Part shown: in pieces, positions 42,601 to 51,297 of the stretch
Position numbering within the stretch: position 1 is the stretch's first letter
Layout: every line of letters starts with the position of its first letter
DNA from: Streptomyces griseoluteus
Lineage (GTDB): Bacteria > Actinomycetota > Actinomycetes > Streptomycetales > Streptomycetaceae
Direction of reading: 5' to 3'
DNA: 64,000 nt
NCBI RefSeq assembly: GCF_004784465.1
Contig: NZ_SRRU01000007.1
Coordinates: forward strand, 63,091-127,090
Program-made: the position numbers and the translations under genes
The notes under the pieces: generated by a model
Told to the model about the DNA's origin: nothing
Seen by the model: the letters and a program-made list of their open reading frames with translations, nothing else
Databases searched by the model: none

Positions 42601-42989
42601 CCCGCCCATCCGGCCAGCACCACCACGACCATCACCACCGCGACCACCGCCACCAGCAGGCTCAGCACCGCCGGGAACCGGGACACCGGCAGGTCATCGC
42701 CCCGCCGCATCGCCTGCTCGCAGCGCATCCAGTGGTGCACGGCCCGCAGCGCGCACAGCACCCCCGCGCCCAGCAACGCCAGCGCCAGCGCCACCCGCCA
42801 CGCCCAGCGCAGATGCGGCAGGAACTGGTCCACCGCGAAACCGCCGCCGATCAGTGCCAGCGCGGTCCGCAGCCAGGCCAGGAAGGTCCGCTCGTTGGCC
42901 AGCGAGAACCGGTAGTCCGGGGTGGTGCCCTGGTCCCGCACCCGCTCGGGTTCGAGCCAGAGCCGGACGTTGCGTACGAATTCGCTCAC
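42597..42989 (-). CDS. DUF202/YidH-family membrane protein
   Basis: 130 residues. Signature DYRFSLANERTFLAWLRTALALIGGGFAVDQF, then three membrane helices, as in YidH. The family has no established role. It is the first of the two coupled DUF202 genes; E. coli also pairs yidH and yidG, so the pairing is conserved across phyla. GTG is the start. Confidence 0.9.
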   Translation of the reverse strand: MSEFVRNVRLWLEPERVRDQGTTPDYRFSLANERTFLAWLRTALALIGGGFAVDQFLPHLRWAWRVALALALLGAGVLCALRAVHHWMRCEQAMRRGDDLPVSRFPAVLSLLVAVVAVVMVVVVLAGWAG

Positions 42990-43010
42990 ACGCCGGACCC
43001 TACCGGCGCG

Positions 43011-43526
43011 TCACCCGGCCGCCCGGAACGCCCTCAGCCGCTCGTGCGCGGCCAGCCCGTCCGGCACCCACTCCCACTCGCCGACCCGCGCGGCCACCTC
43101 CTCGTCGGTGAGGAAGGCGTGCCACTGCACCTCCTCCACCTGCGGTCGCACCGGCAGGTCGCAGCGGACCTCGTACACCGCCGACCACCAGCCGTGCCCG
43201 GCCTCGTCCTCATAGAGGAACTTGAAGAGGTACTCCGGCCCGGGCAGCCCGCTCACCCCCAGCTCCTCCTCCGCCTCGCGCAGCGCCGCCTCGTCGTAGG
43301 ACTCGCCCGCGCCGACCACCCCGCCCACGAAGAGGTCGTACAGCGCGGGGAAGACCAGCTTGGTGGCGGTGCGGCGGTGCACGAAGAGGCGGCCCTCGGC
43401 GTCGCGGACCTGGACGAAGACGCAGCGGTGGCGCAGCCCCCTGGCGTACGCCTCGCCGCGCGGGGCCTGAGTGACGACACGGTCGTGCTCGTCCACGATG
43501 TCGAGGATCTCGTCGGCGGGGTTCAT
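43011..43526 (-). CDS. NUDIX hydrolase, YfcD/IPP-isomerase-like
   Basis: 171 residues. The Nudix box is complete: GAGESYDEAALREAEEELGV. The N-terminus MNPADEILDIVDEHDRVV and the YARGLRHRCVFVQV segment match the YfcD-type subgroup, which resembles isopentenyl-diphosphate isomerase but hydrolyses nucleoside-diphosphate derivatives. The substrate is not assigned in the family. It stands alone, 18 bases from a leftward transporter gene. Confidence 0.92.
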   Translation of the reverse strand: MNPADEILDIVDEHDRVVTQAPRGEAYARGLRHRCVFVQVRDAEGRLFVHRRTATKLVFPALYDLFVGGVVGAGESYDEAALREAEEELGVSGLPGPEYLFKFLYEDEAGHGWWSAVYEVRCDLPVRPQVEEVQWHAFLTDEEVAARVGEWEWVPDGLAAHERLRAFRAAG

Positions 43527-43543
43527 CCCGCCATCCAAGCAGC

Positions 43544-44455
43544 TCAGTTGCGCTGCAGATCCCGTACCGGCCGCTCCTCGGCCGTGCCGCACGGCATCGC
43601 CGGGTGCATGCCCAGCAGCACGATGCCCCCGACGATCGCCGCGAGCCCGGCCGCCTCCCAGGCCAGCGCCCCGGTGTCGGTGTGCAGCCGGTCGCCGAGG
43701 AAGCCGACCCCGCACAGGATGCCCGCGAGCGGCTGGGCGGCGGTCAGGGCGGGCAGCGACATGCGCAGCGGCGCCGTCTCGAACGCGCTCTGCACCAGCA
43801 GCAGCCCGGTCACCCCGAGCGCCAGCACCGCGTACGGATGCCCGCCTGCGAAGAGTTCGGTGAAGCCGCCCTCCCGGAAGCGGATGCTGCTCACGCGGGT
43901 CAGCGCGTCCTGCACGCCGTAGAGGAGCCCGGCGGCCGTCGCCAGCAGCACCGGGCTCCCTGTGGTGCGCGAGCGTTTCGCCCAGCCGGCCAGCGCCAGC
44001 GCCACCCCCACCGTCACGCCGAGGATCAGCCAGTGCCGCACCGGGTCGGTGACGGCGGTGCCGCCGCGCGGCCGGCCGGCAAGGATGAACGTGCTCACCC
44101 CGCCCGCCAGCAGCACCAGCCCCGCCCAGCCCTGCCGGCCCACCGGCTGGCCGGTCTGGTGGCGGGAGAGGGCGAGCGCGAACAGCAGGTTGGTGGCGAG
44201 CAGCGGCTCCACCAGCGAGATCTCCCCGTTGCCGAGCGCCACCGCGCCCAGCGCCATGCCGGCCACCATCAGCGCGGTACCGCCCAGCCAGCGCGGCACC
44301 CGCATCAGGTCGAGCAGCAGCCGGAAGGACAGGAAGTCGCTCGGGGGCGCCTCACGCGCGACGTTCTGCTGAAGCACGAACCCGAACCCCAGGCACGCCG
44401 CGGCACTCACGGCGAGGAGGAGAACCAGAACGGACACGCTGCGTACCTCGATCAT
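43544..44455 (-). CDS. DMT-superfamily transporter
   Basis: 303 residues with nine to ten membrane helices, beginning SVLVLLLAVSAAACLGFGFVLQQ, and two EamA-like halves (FLSFRLLLDLMRVPRWLGGTALMVAGMALGAVALGNGEISLVEPLLATNLLFALALS in the first). Members move small organic molecules; some relatives resemble magnesium/NIPA-type carriers. It precedes the NUDIX gene by 17 bases, so the two may be co-transcribed. An upstream in-frame GTG would add four residues. Confidence 0.85.
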   Translation of the reverse strand: MIEVRSVSVLVLLLAVSAAACLGFGFVLQQNVAREAPPSDFLSFRLLLDLMRVPRWLGGTALMVAGMALGAVALGNGEISLVEPLLATNLLFALALSRHQTGQPVGRQGWAGLVLLAGGVSTFILAGRPRGGTAVTDPVRHWLILGVTVGVALALAGWAKRSRTTGSPVLLATAAGLLYGVQDALTRVSSIRFREGGFTELFAGGHPYAVLALGVTGLLLVQSAFETAPLRMSLPALTAAQPLAGILCGVGFLGDRLHTDTGALAWEAAGLAAIVGGIVLLGMHPAMPCGTAEERPVRDLQRN

Positions 44456-44729
44456 CGGCCGGGCCACGATTGCGTAGGCCGACTGTAGCGCCCCGCAAGG
44501 CCGGGACTGTGGAGAGTGCCCGGAACCGGACACGTTTCGGGGGAACCGCCCCGTCATGTTCCGTCTCCCCGCCCCCCGGCGCCATGGCGTACGCCACACC
44601 CGCCGCCCCCGGACCGGACTGACCGACGCCGACCAGGGAACCTGTGCCCCAAGTCCCTCTGCTGCCGCGGCGGTTGGACGGAGCAACACTTCGATTCCGC
44701 TTGACGCAAACCTAGGCGGGGAGTTTGCT

Positions 44730-45755
44730 GTGAGTGATCGGCCGATGGCAGCCCGAAAAACAGGAAGTCCCGCGGTGCCCCTGACCCCGCCCCCGCCCGT
44801 CACAGACCGGGCCCCCTCGGACCCGCCCGGCGGCCTCGCCCCGGAGCACTCCGGCACCTTCGACGCCGCCCTCGGCGACGCCGAACTCCTCGCCGCGCGC
44901 GCCGCCCTGGGCCAGGGCCGCTGGCAGTCCGCCCGCTCCCTGCTGCTGCACACCGGCGACGAGTGGGACCGCCGGGGCCACCGGGTCACCGTGCTCGCCG
45001 CCGGTCCCGGCGCCCACAGCCTGGCCGGGCAGTGGCTGCTCGCCGAACCCGGTTCCGCCGACGCGGCCACCCTGCTCGCCCTCGCCCTGGTCCACCGCGC
45101 ACTGCGCGGCGAGGGGGACCCCGAGCACGCCCGCGCCTCCTGCCGCACCGCCGCCGGCCTGGCACCCGCCGACCCCACCCCCTGGCTCGGCCTGCTCCTG
45201 CTGGCTCGCGCCCTCGGCCCCGAGGCCGAACTGACCGCCGCCTTCAAGGAACTGCGCGCCCGCCACCCCGAGCACCACCACGGCCACCACCTGCTCATCG
45301 CCGGCCTCGCCGAACGCCCGCCCGGCGGCCCCGAGTCCCACGAGGCGTACGACACGGCCGAGCGCGCCGCCGCCGAGGCCCCCGCCGACTCCCCGCTCGC
45401 CGTCCTCCCGGTCGTCGCGTACGCCGAACGCCACCGCGTCCTCGCCGCCGCCGGTCTCGCCCCGGCCGTCCCCGGCCCGGCCCCCTGCGCCCACTGGACC
45501 GGCCCCCGCGCCCGCCGGGTGCTGCGGGCCGCGTTCGACTGGTGGCTGGAGTGGGAGCACGACGAACACCCCAGGCGCCACCTCGACCTGAACCACCTGG
45601 CGTTCGCCATGTCCGCCGCCGGGCGCCCCGCGGAGGCCGCGGCCCTCTTCCACCGCATCGGCCCGCACGCCACCCGCGCCCCCTGGTCCTACACCGGCCA
45701 GGACCCCTCAGCCGCCTTCCACCGGGCCCGCGCCCATGCCCTGGCCACCGGCTGA
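44730..45755 (+). CDS. Conserved hypothetical protein with TPR-like helical repeats
   Basis: 341 residues, Ala/Arg/Pro-rich, no signal or membrane helix. After a disordered Pro-rich N-terminus (about 50 residues), repeats of about 34 residues look like degenerate TPRs (LLAARAALGQGRWQSARSLLLHTGDEWD; ATLLALALVHRALRGEGDPEHARASCRTAAGLAP). GGGGAG precedes the GTG by seven bases; an ATG at 44745 is the alternative. A protein-binding role is plausible. It is followed after 49 bases by the molybdopterin-protein gene, which may be its partner (inference). Confidence 0.75.
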   Translation: MSDRPMAARKTGSPAVPLTPPPPVTDRAPSDPPGGLAPEHSGTFDAALGDAELLAARAALGQGRWQSARSLLLHTGDEWDRRGHRVTVLAAGPGAHSLAGQWLLAEPGSADAATLLALALVHRALRGEGDPEHARASCRTAAGLAPADPTPWLGLLLLARALGPEAELTAAFKELRARHPEHHHGHHLLIAGLAERPPGGPESHEAYDTAERAAAEAPADSPLAVLPVVAYAERHRVLAAAGLAPAVPGPAPCAHWTGPRARRVLRAAFDWWLEWEHDEHPRRHLDLNHLAFAMSAAGRPAEAAALFHRIGPHATRAPWSYTGQDPSAAFHRARAHALATG

Positions 45756-45804
45756 CCCCCGGAAACACTGGCCCCACGGCCTGCACCCGTGCTCGAATGA
45801 CGAC

Positions 45805-46560
45805 GTGACCCCCGACCCGGACCGGCACGCCCCCGACCCCGCCGAAGACCCCGACGCGCACGGCAGGCCCATCGGCCGCCGACTCTTCCTCGGCACCCTC
45901 GGCCTGGGCGCGCTCGGCGTCGCCACCGCGCCCTGGCTGCAACGCGGCGCGGAGAACGCGCTCGGCGCCCTCTCCGGCCAGGACCCCACCGGCCTGAGCG
46001 GGCTGCTCCCCAACGGCGGCGGCTTCCGGTACTACTCCGTCGCCGCCTCCGTCCCGCACAAGGGCCCCGCCGACTACAGGCTCACCGTCGACGGCCTGGT
46101 GGACCACCCCCGCGCCTACACCCTCGCCGACCTGCGCGCACTGCCCCGCACCCGGCTGACCAGGGACGTCCAGTGCGTCACCGGCTGGCGTGTGCCGGGC
46201 ACCCCCTTCGAGGGCGTCCGCCTCGGCACCCTGCTGGACGCGGCCGGCGTCCGCCCCACCGCCCGGGCCATCCGCTTCACCTGCTTCGACGGCACCTACA
46301 CCGAGAGCCTCACCCTGGACCAGGCCCGCCGCCCCGACGTCCTGGTGGCGCTGCGGATGCAGGGCAAGGACATCGGCCACGACCACGGCGGTCCCGTCCG
46401 CCTCTATGTCGCCCCGATGTACTTCTACAAGTCCGCCAAATGGCTCTCCGGCATCACCGTCAGCGACCACGTCGAGCCCGGTTACTGGGAGAGACTCGGC
46501 TACGACGTCGACGCCTGGGTCGGCCGCTCGAACGGACGGACCGATGACCCTACGAGCTGA
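45805..46560 (+). CDS. Tat-exported sulfite-oxidase-fold molybdopterin oxidoreductase
   Basis: 251 residues. Tat signal GRRLFLGTLGLGALGVATAP. The SUOX-fold segments DYRLTVDGLVDHPRAYTLADLRALPRT and DVQCVTGW carry Cys124, the expected molybdenum ligand; YVAPMYFYKSAKWLSGI and the late GYWERLGY are typical of the YedY/MsrP-like group. The stop of this gene overlaps the start of a cytochrome b gene by 17 bases. The pair resembles a periplasmic catalytic subunit plus membrane haem subunit. Substrate unknown; methionine-sulfoxide repair or sulfite-type chemistry are the leading options. Confidence 0.9.
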   Translation: MTPDPDRHAPDPAEDPDAHGRPIGRRLFLGTLGLGALGVATAPWLQRGAENALGALSGQDPTGLSGLLPNGGGFRYYSVAASVPHKGPADYRLTVDGLVDHPRAYTLADLRALPRTRLTRDVQCVTGWRVPGTPFEGVRLGTLLDAAGVRPTARAIRFTCFDGTYTESLTLDQARRPDVLVALRMQGKDIGHDHGGPVRLYVAPMYFYKSAKWLSGITVSDHVEPGYWERLGYDVDAWVGRSNGRTDDPTS

Positions 46561-47170
46561 CACCCCGGTGCCCACCAGCGCCCGCGTCCACCGCTTCACC
46601 CCCGCCGAACGCTGGGTCCACCGCACCAGCGCCGCCCTCATGGCCGTCTGCGTGGCCACGGCCGCCTGCCTCTACGTGCCCCAGCTCGCCGTGATGATCG
46701 GCCGCCGTGAACTCGTCGTACGCGTCCACGAATGGGCCGGGCTCGCACTGCCGGTGCCGGTGCTGCTGGGCCTCATCTCGCGGGCGTTCCGCGCCGACCT
46801 GGGCGCGCTCAACCGGTTCGGCCCGCACGACCGGCGCTGGCTGCGCGCCGCCCTGCGCCGGGACCGGCGGTACGCGGAGCGCCCCGCGGGCAAGTTCAAC
46901 GCGGGGCAGAAGGTCTACACGGCCTGGATCGCCGGGGCCGTCCTGGTGATGCTCGGCACCGGCCTGATGATGTGGTTCACCCACCTCACCCCGCTGCTGT
47001 GGCGCACCTCGGCCACCTTCGTGCACGACTGGCTGGCCCTCACCGTCGGCGTGGTGCTCGCGGGACACATCGGCAAGGCCCTCGGCGATCCGGAGGCACG
47101 GCGGGGACTGCGCACCGGCACCGTGAGCCGGGAGTGGGCGGAGCGGGAACACCCGCTCTGGCGCCCGTGA
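46544..47170 (+). CDS. Membrane cytochrome b561-like partner of the molybdopterin protein
   Basis: 208 residues with four membrane helices and well-placed His residues (RFTPAERWVHRTSAALMAV, VRVHEWAGLALP, THLTPLLWRTSATFVHDWLAL, VVLAGHIGKAL), as in formate-dehydrogenase gamma/Ni-Fe hydrogenase cytochrome b subunits. KFNAGQKVYTAWI is a family hallmark. It would pass electrons between the quinone pool and the exported molybdopterin subunit. It overlaps the upstream gene by 17 bases and converges on the gluconate-operon SDR gene, 10 bases away. Confidence 0.9.
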   Translation: MTLRADTPVPTSARVHRFTPAERWVHRTSAALMAVCVATAACLYVPQLAVMIGRRELVVRVHEWAGLALPVPVLLGLISRAFRADLGALNRFGPHDRRWLRAALRRDRRYAERPAGKFNAGQKVYTAWIAGAVLVMLGTGLMMWFTHLTPLLWRTSATFVHDWLALTVGVVLAGHIGKALGDPEARRGLRTGTVSREWAEREHPLWRP

Positions 47171-47180
47171 CCCCGCGTCC

Positions 47181-47945
47181 TCAGAGCACGCTCGTCATGC
47201 CGCCGTCGACGTAGAGCACCTGGCCGGTGACGAAGTCGGCGGCGGGGGAGACCAGGAACAGCAGCCCGCCGACCAGGTCCTCGGTACGCCCCCAGCGCCC
47301 GGCCGGGGTCCGCCCCCGCACCCACGCGCTGAACTCGGCGTCCTCGACCAGCGGCCGGGTCAGCTCGGTCTCGATGTAACCGGGCCCCAGCCCGTTGACC
47401 TGCACGCCCTGCGGACCCCAGTCCGCGCACATGCCCTTGGTGAGCATCTTCAGCGCGCCCTTGGTCGCCGCGTACGGCGCGATGCCGGGGCGGACCACCT
47501 CGCTCTGCAGCGAGCACACGTTCACGATCTTGCCGCGGCCGCGCCGGGTCATCCGCCGGGCGGCCTCGCGGCCGGTGAGGAACGCGCTGGTGAGATTGGT
47601 GTCGAGGATGCGGTGCCAGTCGGAGTCGGTGAACTCCAGGAGCGGCGCCCGCAGTTGCATCCCGGCGTTGTTGACCAGGATGTCCAGCGGGCCCACCCGC
47701 TCCTCGACCTCGGCGATCCCGGCGGCCACCGAGGGGCCGTCGGTCACGTCGAACACCGCCGTGTGCACCAGGCCGCCCGGCAGTTCCGCCGCGGCCCGCG
47801 CGAGGCGGTCACCGTCACGTCCGTTGAGGACCACGGTGCAGCCCGCCTCGGCGAGACCACGGGCCAGGGCGAGTCCGATGCCCCGGCTGGAACCGGTGAC
47901 CAGGGCCGTACGGCCGCTGATGTCGAAGAGAGGGTGAGCCGTCAT
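47181..47945 (-). CDS. Gluconate 5-dehydrogenase-type SDR
   Basis: 254 residues. Motifs ALVTGSSRGIGLALARGL, LNGRDGDRL, LVNNAGMQLRAPLLEF, SLQSEVVRPGIAPYAATK (YxxxK) and GYIETELTRPLVED match Gno/IdnO enzymes that interconvert gluconate and 5-ketogluconate with NADP(H). It is the last gene of the leftward gntK-gntP-SDR operon, eight bases after gntP, which supports the assignment. A Ser usually found three to four residues before the Tyr region appears within the SLQSE segment. Confidence 0.9.
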   Translation of the reverse strand: MTAHPLFDISGRTALVTGSSRGIGLALARGLAEAGCTVVLNGRDGDRLARAAAELPGGLVHTAVFDVTDGPSVAAGIAEVEERVGPLDILVNNAGMQLRAPLLEFTDSDWHRILDTNLTSAFLTGREAARRMTRRGRGKIVNVCSLQSEVVRPGIAPYAATKGALKMLTKGMCADWGPQGVQVNGLGPGYIETELTRPLVEDAEFSAWVRGRTPAGRWGRTEDLVGGLLFLVSPAADFVTGQVLYVDGGMTSVL

Positions 47946-47953
47946 CGCCGCTC

Positions 47954-49351
47954 CTAGATGACCAGTGACAGCAGCAGGACCAGGGCGCCGGCGACCACCG
48001 AGATGATGGTCTCCATCACCGACCAGGTCTTCACCGTCTGGCCGACACTCAGGCCGAAGTACTCCTTCACCAGCCAGAAGCCGGCGTCGTTGACATGGCT
48101 GAAGAAGAGCGAACCGGCGCCGATGGCCAGCACCAGCAGGGCGGTGTGCGTGGTCGACATGTCGGCCGCGAGCGGCGCGACCAGACCGGCCGCCGAGACC
48201 GTCGCCACCGTGGCGGAGCCGGTCGCGAGGCGGATCGCCACCGCGATCAGCCAGGCCAGCAGCAGCGCCGGGATCGACCAGTCCTTGGAGATGTCCAGGA
48301 TCATCTGGCCCACACCGCAGTCGATCAGCGTCTGCTTGAAGCCACCGCCCGCGCCGACGATCAGCAGGATGCCGGCGATCGGCATCAGGCCCTTCTCGAC
48401 GGTCTGCTGGAGTCGGCCCTTGGTGAAGCCCGCGGGGCGGCCCAGCGTGAAGAAGCCGACGATCACCGCGGCGAGCAGCGCGATCAGCGGGGAGCCGACC
48501 ACGTCGAAGACCCGCTGGGTCATGTTGGCCGGGTCGTCGATGACGATGTCCACCAGGGCCTTCGCCAGCATCAGCACCACCGGCAGCAGCACGGTGGCCA
48601 GCGTGGCGCCGAAGCCCGGACGGCGCTCAAGGCTCTCCGAGGCGCGCTCCGGGATCATCCGGTCCGGCGCCTGGACGTCCACCCAGCGGGCGGCGACCTT
48701 GGAGAACAGCGGACCGGCGATGATCACGGTCGGGATGGCGACCACGATGCCGAGCGCCAGGGTGACACCCAGGTTGGCCTTGACCGCGTCGATCGCGACC
48801 AGCGGGCCGGGGTGCGGCGGGATGAGGCCGTGCATCACGGACAGACCGGCCAGCGCCGGGATGCCGATGCGCATCAGCGAGTAGTTGCCGCGCCGGGCGA
48901 CCATCAGGACGACCGGGATCAGCAGCACGATGCCGACCTCGAAGAACAGCGGCAGACCGATCACGGACGCGATGAGCACCATGGCCCACGGCATCGCACG
49001 GCCGCCCGCCTTGGCGAGGATCGTGTCGACGATCTGGTCGGCGCCGCCGGAGTCGGCGAGCAGCTTGCCGAGGATCGCGCCGAGCGCGATCAGCACACCG
49101 ACACCGGCGACGGTGCTGCCCAGGCCGGTCGTGAAGCTCACGATCGCCTTGTCGAGCGGGGCACCGGCCACCGCCGCGAGCACCAGCGAACCGATGGTCA
49201 GGGCCAGGAAGGCGTGCAGCTTGAACTTGGTGATGAGAAAAACGATGACGGCGATGCCCGCCAGGACGGCTATGCCCAACTGGGCGTGGCCGGCCGAGGT
49301 GATCGGCTGGACGGTGTCCGCTGCCAGCATCTCGACGCTGAGTCTGGTCAC
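47954..49351 (-). CDS. gntP: Gluconate permease (GntP family)
   Basis: 465 residues and about twelve membrane helices, a normal GntP size. Family segments: AIVSFTTGLGSTVAGVGVLIALGAILGKLLADSGGADQIVDTIL, LPLFFEVGIVLLIPV, MHGLIPPHPGPLVAI and FFSHVNDAGFWLVKEYFGLS. It imports gluconate with protons. It lies between gntK and the SDR gene on the same strand. GTG start with AAGGGAA upstream; an ATG seven codons in is possible. Confidence 0.95.
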   Translation of the reverse strand: MTRLSVEMLAADTVQPITSAGHAQLGIAVLAGIAVIVFLITKFKLHAFLALTIGSLVLAAVAGAPLDKAIVSFTTGLGSTVAGVGVLIALGAILGKLLADSGGADQIVDTILAKAGGRAMPWAMVLIASVIGLPLFFEVGIVLLIPVVLMVARRGNYSLMRIGIPALAGLSVMHGLIPPHPGPLVAIDAVKANLGVTLALGIVVAIPTVIIAGPLFSKVAARWVDVQAPDRMIPERASESLERRPGFGATLATVLLPVVLMLAKALVDIVIDDPANMTQRVFDVVGSPLIALLAAVIVGFFTLGRPAGFTKGRLQQTVEKGLMPIAGILLIVGAGGGFKQTLIDCGVGQMILDISKDWSIPALLLAWLIAVAIRLATGSATVATVSAAGLVAPLAADMSTTHTALLVLAIGAGSLFFSHVNDAGFWLVKEYFGLSVGQTVKTWSVMETIISVVAGALVLLLSLVI

Positions 49352-49449
49352 GGGATTCCCTTGCGGTTACGGGGATTCGGGGGACATGAGGGGGGTGGAG
49401 AAAAGGGGGTACTGCGGGTACTGCGTTTACTGCGGTCCGTCGAGGGGGA

Positions 49450-49962
49450 CTACGCGGCGGCGAACGCGGCCAGAGCCTCGGCCGCCCGCTCGGTGATCTC
49501 CTCGGGGGACCCGCTGACGTCGACGGCGACACCCGCCTCGTCCGCCTGGAGCGGCTGGAGCGTGGCGAACTGCGAGTCCAGCAGCGCGGTCGGCATGAAG
49601 TGGCCCTGACGCTGGGACATCCGGCTCTCGATCAGCTCACGGCTGCCGGTCAGGTGCACGAACACCACACCGGGGGCCTCGGCCCGCAGCCGGTCGCGGT
49701 ACGACCGCTTCAGCGCCGAGCTGCTGACCACCCCGCCGAGTCCCGCCCGGCCGTGCGCCCAGCGCCCGATGGCATCGAGCCACGGCCACCGGTCGGCGTC
49801 TTCCAGGGGGGTGCCCGCCGACATCTTGTCGATGTTCGCCTGCGGGTGGAAGTCGTCGCCCTCGGCGTACGGGACGCCCAGCCGGGCGGCGAGCAAAGGA
49901 CCGATCGTGGTCTTGCCCGTCCCGGCGACGCCCATCACGACGACGACCTGGGGGGTGCGCAT
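49450..49962 (-). CDS. gntK: Gluconokinase
   Basis: 170 residues. P-loop GVAGTGKTT near residue 11, YAEGDDFHPQANIDKMSAGTPLEDADRWPWL, SSSALKRSYRDRLR and RQGHFMPTALLDSQFATLQPL are diagnostic of small GntK-type kinases that form 6-phosphogluconate. First gene of the leftward operon. I reject the longer frame (to 50043) because it would translate the operator region and lacks a ribosome site. Confidence 0.95.
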   Translation of the reverse strand: MRTPQVVVVMGVAGTGKTTIGPLLAARLGVPYAEGDDFHPQANIDKMSAGTPLEDADRWPWLDAIGRWAHGRAGLGGVVSSSALKRSYRDRLRAEAPGVVFVHLTGSRELIESRMSQRQGHFMPTALLDSQFATLQPLQADEAGVAVDVSGSPEEITERAAEALAAFAAA

Positions 49963-50055
49963 GACTGCCTCGCTGTCTTCTTCGACATCGACGCCGTACT
50001 CCGGCGTCGATGTACTGAAACCCATTAGGTACGACAAATTCAAGTGGGTGTGACA

Positions 50056-50072
50056 TATAAGTCTGACTTTTT
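50056..50072. promoter_or_regulatory. Candidate GntR operator and -10 region in gntK-gntR divergon
   Basis: TATAAGTCTGACTTTTT contains the 5-1-5 inverted repeat AAGTC-T-GACTT (50059-50069), close to the GTC-n-GAC core of FadR-type GntR operators. TATAAG at 50056-50061 could be a -10 box for gntR, so binding would be autoregulatory. The whole 141-base divergent gap is AT-richer than the genes. Confidence 0.55.
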
Positions 50073-50103
50073 ATGGCTGTGATCCAGGCCGTACGCTGAG
50101 TGC

Positions 50104-50805
50104 ATGAGCACACCGGGCCGGGGGCTGCACGGCCGCGTACTGGACACCCTCGGCCCCGCGATCACGGCGGGCGAGTACCCGCCGGGCAGCGTGCTGCGTA
50201 CCGACGAACTCGCTCAGCAGTTCGACGTCTCCCGCTCCGTCATGCGCGAGGCGGTGCGCGTGCTGGAGTCCATGCACCTGGTCGCCTCCCGTCGCCGCGT
50301 CGGCGTCACCGTCCGTCCCAAGCACGAGTGGAACGTCTACGATCCGCAGGTCATCCGCTGGCGCCTCGCGGGCGCCGACCGCCCGCACCAACTGCGCTCG
50401 CTGACCGTGCTCCGCTCCGCGATCGAGCCGGTCGCGGCGGGCCTGACCGCCCGCAACGCCACCGCCGAGCAGTGCGCCGAACTCACCGAGTGCGCCCTCG
50501 GCATGGTCGCCAACTCACGCGGCCACAAACTGGACCAGTACCTGATCCACGACATCGCCTTCCACCGGATCATCCTCACGGCGTCCGGCAACGAGATGTT
50601 CGCCCGGCTCGGGGACGTCGTCGCCGAGGTCCTCGCGGGCCGCACCCATCACGACGTGATGTTCGCCGACCCCGACCCGCCGGCTGTCACCCTGCACGTC
50701 CGGGTCGCCGAGGCCGTCCGCGCCGGCGACAGCGCCCGCGCGGAGGAACTGACCAGGGAGATCACCGTGGGCGCGCTCCAGGAACTCGACATCCTGGTGC
50801 CGTAG
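50104..50805 (+). CDS. gntR: GntR-family regulator of gluconate operon (FadR subfamily)
   Basis: 233 residues. Winged helix at about residues 8-75 (HGRVLDTLGPAITAGEYPPGSVLRTDELAQQFDVSRSVMREAVRVLESMHLVASRRRVGVTV), then an FCD all-helical effector domain with metal/carboxylate-binding His residues (DQYLIHDIAFHRIILTASGNEMF and VRVAEAVRAGD). In S. coelicolor the equivalent represses gluconate genes and responds to gluconate or phosphogluconate. Divergence from gntK supports the same role. Confidence 0.93.
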   Translation: MSTPGRGLHGRVLDTLGPAITAGEYPPGSVLRTDELAQQFDVSRSVMREAVRVLESMHLVASRRRVGVTVRPKHEWNVYDPQVIRWRLAGADRPHQLRSLTVLRSAIEPVAAGLTARNATAEQCAELTECALGMVANSRGHKLDQYLIHDIAFHRIILTASGNEMFARLGDVVAEVLAGRTHHDVMFADPDPPAVTLHVRVAEAVRAGDSARAEELTREITVGALQELDILVP

Positions 50806-50813
50806 GGCGGGGT

Positions 50814-51233
50814 TCAGTCGAGGAACTCCCCGTCGACGTACACCCAAGCCCCGTCCACCCGCTCGAACCGGCTCCGCTCATGCAGCGAACCGCCCCGGTA
50901 CGAGGCCCGGAACGTCACGGTCCCGGTCGAGTGGAAGGCCGAACCGCCCTCGGTGTCCAGGATCTCAAGACCCGTCCACCGCATCCCGGGATCGAGGTCG
51001 AGCTCTTCGGGCCGCGTCCGCGGATGCCAGGTCCGCACCAGATACGCCACGTCCCCCACCACGAACGCGCTGTACCGCGACCGCATCAGCGCCTCCGCGC
51101 TCGGCGCGGCGACGCCCCCCGAATGGAACCGCCCGCAGCAGTCGGCGTAGCCCCCCGGCAGTCCACAGGGGCAGAAGGCGGGAGCGGCGGTACGGGAAGG
51201 CGTACGGGAGGTGCGACGGGCCATGCGCGCCAT
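50814..51233 (-). CDS. YchJ-family SEC-C motif protein (UPF0225)
   Basis: 139 residues. The N-terminal zinc motif CPCGLPGGYADCCGRFH is the SEC-C type; the rest is an NTF2-like YchJ domain (PSAEALMRSRYSAFVVGDVAYLVRTWHPRTRP ... HERSRFERVDGAWVYVDG). Function unsettled; the zinc motif is shared with SecA tails. Monocistronic, convergent with gntR eight bases away. An ATG three codons in is also possible. Confidence 0.92.
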   Translation of the reverse strand: MARMARRTSRTPSRTAAPAFCPCGLPGGYADCCGRFHSGGVAAPSAEALMRSRYSAFVVGDVAYLVRTWHPRTRPEELDLDPGMRWTGLEILDTEGGSAFHSTGTVTFRASYRGGSLHERSRFERVDGAWVYVDGEFLD

Positions 51234-51268
51234 TGTGCCGGACCGCGCCCGGACCCCGGAAAAGCAGA

Positions 51269-51293
51269 AGGACCCCTGATCAACAGGGGTCCT
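51269..51293 (-). terminator. Hairpin terminator of tRNA-Leu
   Basis: AGGACCCCTG (51269-51278) pairs with CAGGGGTCCT (51284-51293), five-base loop, right after the tRNA in its direction of transcription, followed on the minus strand by a T-rich stretch (TTCTGCTTTT). Confidence 0.85.
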
Positions 51294-51297
51294 CCAG

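Noticed and set aside
44456-44729. Short plus-strand frame upstream of the hypothetical gene as an N-terminal extension
   Set aside because: The extra residues are low complexity and the GGGGAG ribosome site supports GTG 44730; I otherwise see nothing certain in this gap.
44705-44732. TTGACG just before the hypothetical gene as a -35 box
   Set aside because: No plausible -10 at 16-18 bases; the region where it would fall is the ribosome site and start codon.
49963-50043. Longer gntK beginning MNLSYLMG
   Set aside because: It would translate the divergent regulatory gap, has no ribosome site, and the family start fits ATG 49962.
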